NCBI GenBank assembly: GCA_017399695.1
Contig: JAFQBK010000016.1
Location: forward strand, 186,001 to 250,000
Origin: Clostridia bacterium
GTDB taxonomy: Bacteria > Bacillota > Clostridia > UBA1381 > UBA9506
Direction of reading: 5' to 3'
DNA length: 64,000 bases
Each line of letters starts with the position of its first letter. Positions within the stretch are counted from its first letter, which is position 1. A program made the translations under genes and the position numbers. Shown here piece by piece: positions 62,135 through 64,000 of this stretch. Below the pieces are notes generated by a model that saw nothing but the letters and a program-made list of their open reading frames with translations, did no database searches and was not told the DNA's origin.

Positions 62135-63910
62135 TTAGCCCCTCCTCTCTGCATATTTCTTGATTAAAGCCTGTACTTCTTCTGCTTTTCCTTCTTTTGC
62201 CAGTTGTTTGATTTTGCTGTTCATCAACTCACCCTTCAACTTTTTAATCATATCTTTTGCTGCCTGCAAACTATCACATTCGTATTCACGGTATAAAATT
62301 GCAGCCACCGTTTTCTTCAGCGGCTCATCAACGTAAGACAAAAAGTCAGATGCATCCGCTTCGGGGTTTTCCAATTTATACGTGAGCATTGCCTCATAAA
62401 TTTTGCGATGTTCTACTCCGGCAAATAGGTCACCACTTAGTTCCTCTTTCGCAAGTTCAAATGCTTTTCTTTGAAAGAATATCACATTTAACAGCATGCG
62501 TTCCGCTTTATATGTAGCTATCTGTCCGCTTGCCTCGGTGCTTACCGCTTGAGATGCCTGCTCGTCCTCACGTCTTTCTGCATACTTTGCATTCTGCGTC
62601 GTTTTTTTGCCCTCGCGGTAAATCAACTTATTGATTTCCGTCAGTATCGCATTGGCAGAGATGCCGGATTCCGCAGCGATGCGGTTGACGTAAGCCTCAC
62701 GTTCAATCTGACTGTCAATTTTGGATAAAATGTTTGCCGCTCTTGTTACAAATGCAATTTTTCCATCGACATCCGTTAAGTCAAAATCGTTTCGCGCCGA
62801 CATAATCTTAAATTCAACGGCACTGACTGCATCGGCAATACATTTGCGGAAGCTCTCTGCTCCTTTTTTCGCAATATATTCATCCGGGTCTTTTGCGCCC
62901 GAAAAGCGAACCACTTTAATTTTGTTTCCTGCTTCAGCTAAAATATCAATTGCCTTAAGCGCCGCATTTTGTCCTGCCTCATCACCGTCATAGCAAACAA
63001 AAATCTGTCCGGCATATCGTTTTAAGAGAGTTGCCTGTTCCGGCGTAAATGCAGTTCCCAAACCGGCAATCGCATTTTCGATTCCACTTTGGTGTAGCGA
63101 GGCAACATCCATATAGCCCTCAACCAAAATCAATCCGTCTTTCCTGCCGTATTGCTTTGCGTTGTTTAGGTTATATACATTACTGCCTTTATGAAATACC
63201 GGCGTTTCCGGCGAGTTCATATATTTTGCAGGGTCATCCCCAAGGGCACGTCCGCCAAACGCCACGACGTTTCCCCGGACATTAATAATCGGAAACATCA
63301 ATCGATTGCGGAACTTATCATAAACTCTGCCTTTCTCATTCTTCACTGCTAAGCCCGCTGTCACGATTTCCTGCTCCGTATAGCCCTTTTGTTTCAGGAA
63401 ATCGCACAAATCGCTCCAGTCGTCCTTGGCATAGCCAATGCCAAACCGGGTGATGGTGTCTTTCCCAAGTCCGCGTTTTTTCACGTACGCGTGAGCAAGA
63501 GTTGCCGATGGGTCACGAAGATTTTCAACAAAGTGACGTGCGGCTAAAACATTCATCTCATAGACCCTTTGTTTTGCGTCGGTCTCTTCCTTGGTCGGCA
63601 CATAGGCACCTTTTTCTTCCTCTAGTGTCACACCTGCACGTTGCGCCAAAAATTTAAGTGCATCGACAAAATCAAGGTTTTCTATTTTCATAATGAAATC
63701 AAACAGATTGCCGCCTGCACCACAGCCAAAACAATAATAAAGCTGCTTGTCCTCACTGACATGAAACGAGGGGGTTTTTTCTTTATGAAACGGACAAAGA
63801 CCGGTATGGCTGTTGCCGTTTCGCTTGAGCTTGACATAGGATGACACCACATCAACGATATCATTTCTTCGTGCGACTTCGCGTATCGAATTTTGTGAAT
63901 ATCTTGCCAA
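62135..63910 (-). CDS. dnaG: DNA primase DnaG
   Basis: Primase that makes RNA primers for replication, 591 aa. The N-terminal CHC2 zinc domain ([11 protein letters not shown] ... [11 protein letters not shown], about residues 40-65) is followed by the catalytic Toprim fold ([12 protein letters not shown] and VCYDGDEAG), the RNA polymerase core and a C-terminal helicase-binding domain ending at residue 591. Start chosen at TTG 63910, with GGGGAG six bases upstream; longer starts at 63931 or 63949 lack a ribosome site. It is the first gene of the dnaG-rpoD operon; rpsU is not present upstream. Confidence 0.95.
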   Translation of the reverse strand: MARYSQNSIREVARRNDIVDVVSSYVKLKRNGNSHTGLCPFHKEKTPSFHVSEDKQLYYCFGCGAGGNLFDFIMKIENLDFVDALKFLAQRAGVTLEEEKGAYVPTKEETDAKQRVYEMNVLAARHFVENLRDPSATLAHAYVKKRGLGKDTITRFGIGYAKDDWSDLCDFLKQKGYTEQEIVTAGLAVKNEKGRVYDKFRNRLMFPIINVRGNVVAFGGRALGDDPAKYMNSPETPVFHKGSNVYNLNNAKQYGRKDGLILVEGYMDVASLHQSGIENAIAGLGTAFTPEQATLLKRYAGQIFVCYDGDEAGQNAALKAIDILAEAGNKIKVVRFSGAKDPDEYIAKKGAESFRKCIADAVSAVEFKIMSARNDFDLTDVDGKIAFVTRAANILSKIDSQIEREAYVNRIAAESGISANAILTEINKLIYREGKKTTQNAKYAERREDEQASQAVSTEASGQIATYKAERMLLNVIFFQRKAFELAKEELSGDLFAGVEHRKIYEAMLTYKLENPEADASDFLSYVDEPLKKTVAAILYREYECDSLQAAKDMIKKLKGELMNSKIKQLAKEGKAEEVQALIKKYAERRG

Positions 63911-63948
63911 TGCATTCTCCCCTTCTTTCATTATCAAATAAAGCCACA

Positions 63949-63976
63949 ATTATATAATTCGACAAAAGTTTGAAAA
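63949..63976 (-). promoter_or_regulatory. Possible promoter of dnaG-rpoD
   Basis: TTTTCA (63976-63971), 16-base spacer, TATAAT (63954-63949). A weak -35 makes this tentative. Confidence 0.45.
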
Positions 63977-64000
63977 TTCCTTTTTTTCTTCGGAAAAATT

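Overview
The window comes from a spore-forming, Gram-positive, low-to-moderate GC bacterium, most likely an anaerobic member of the Clostridia. The evidence is PolC-type DNA polymerase III, HrcA with a perfect CIRCE operator, the alpha2-type glycyl-tRNA synthetase, the cotJABC spore-coat operon, two secreted S-layer-homology (SLH) proteins, FeoAB, IreB, and strong AGGAGG ribosome sites with many TTG/GTG starts. No phage, insertion sequence, integrase or CRISPR array was seen. Most genes are housekeeping or central metabolism, with two carbohydrate-use islands.

Layout. 1-11.5 kb (minus strand): lon (cut by the window edge), an XRE-cupin regulator / acyl-CoA synthetase / trmK / nif3 operon, HPr, glyQS, queG, ireB and feoAB. 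11.5-17.9 kb: an SLH protein, mgtE behind a short leader ORF and switchable terminator, leuA behind a leucine-rich leader peptide and terminator, and a TIM-barrel sugar isomerase. 18-22.4 kb: a small membrane protein, a cytoplasmic GH20 enzyme, cotJABC, and a small Cys-rich protein preceded by an unassigned riboswitch-like RNA. 22.8-25.9 kb: an AraC regulator with NagA-like and NagB-like genes, the latter with an altered active site. 26-28 kb: two tRNA-Ser genes, eutH and rnpB. 28-32.7 kb: a Cys-rich protein, fba, then hisZ-hisG-hisH with a phosphoesterase. 32.8-37.2 kb: a large SLH protein and rho. 37.3-42.9 kb: a GH3-GH94-GH28 operon for plant oligosaccharides. 43-49.2 kb: an M18 aminopeptidase and hrcA-grpE-dnaK-dnaJ. 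49.3-58.3 kb: ispG, polC, comEC and holA, with a 279-bp inverted-repeat element between polC and comEC. 58.4-64 kb: an SGNH hydrolase, a class II aldolase paralogue, and dnaG-rpoD.

The most interesting material is non-coding. There are three independent transcription-attenuation leaders (mgtE, leuA, and the unassigned one at about 22.35-22.52 kb). There is also a highly structured terminal-inverted-repeat element at 52705-52983 and a repeated hairpin motif at two places within the GH3-GH94-GH28 transcript. Among proteins, the NagB-like enzyme lacking the catalytic Asp of the family and the second class II aldolase lacking a phosphate-binding Arg deserve a second look. All functional calls rest on reading motifs by eye; no database search was run.
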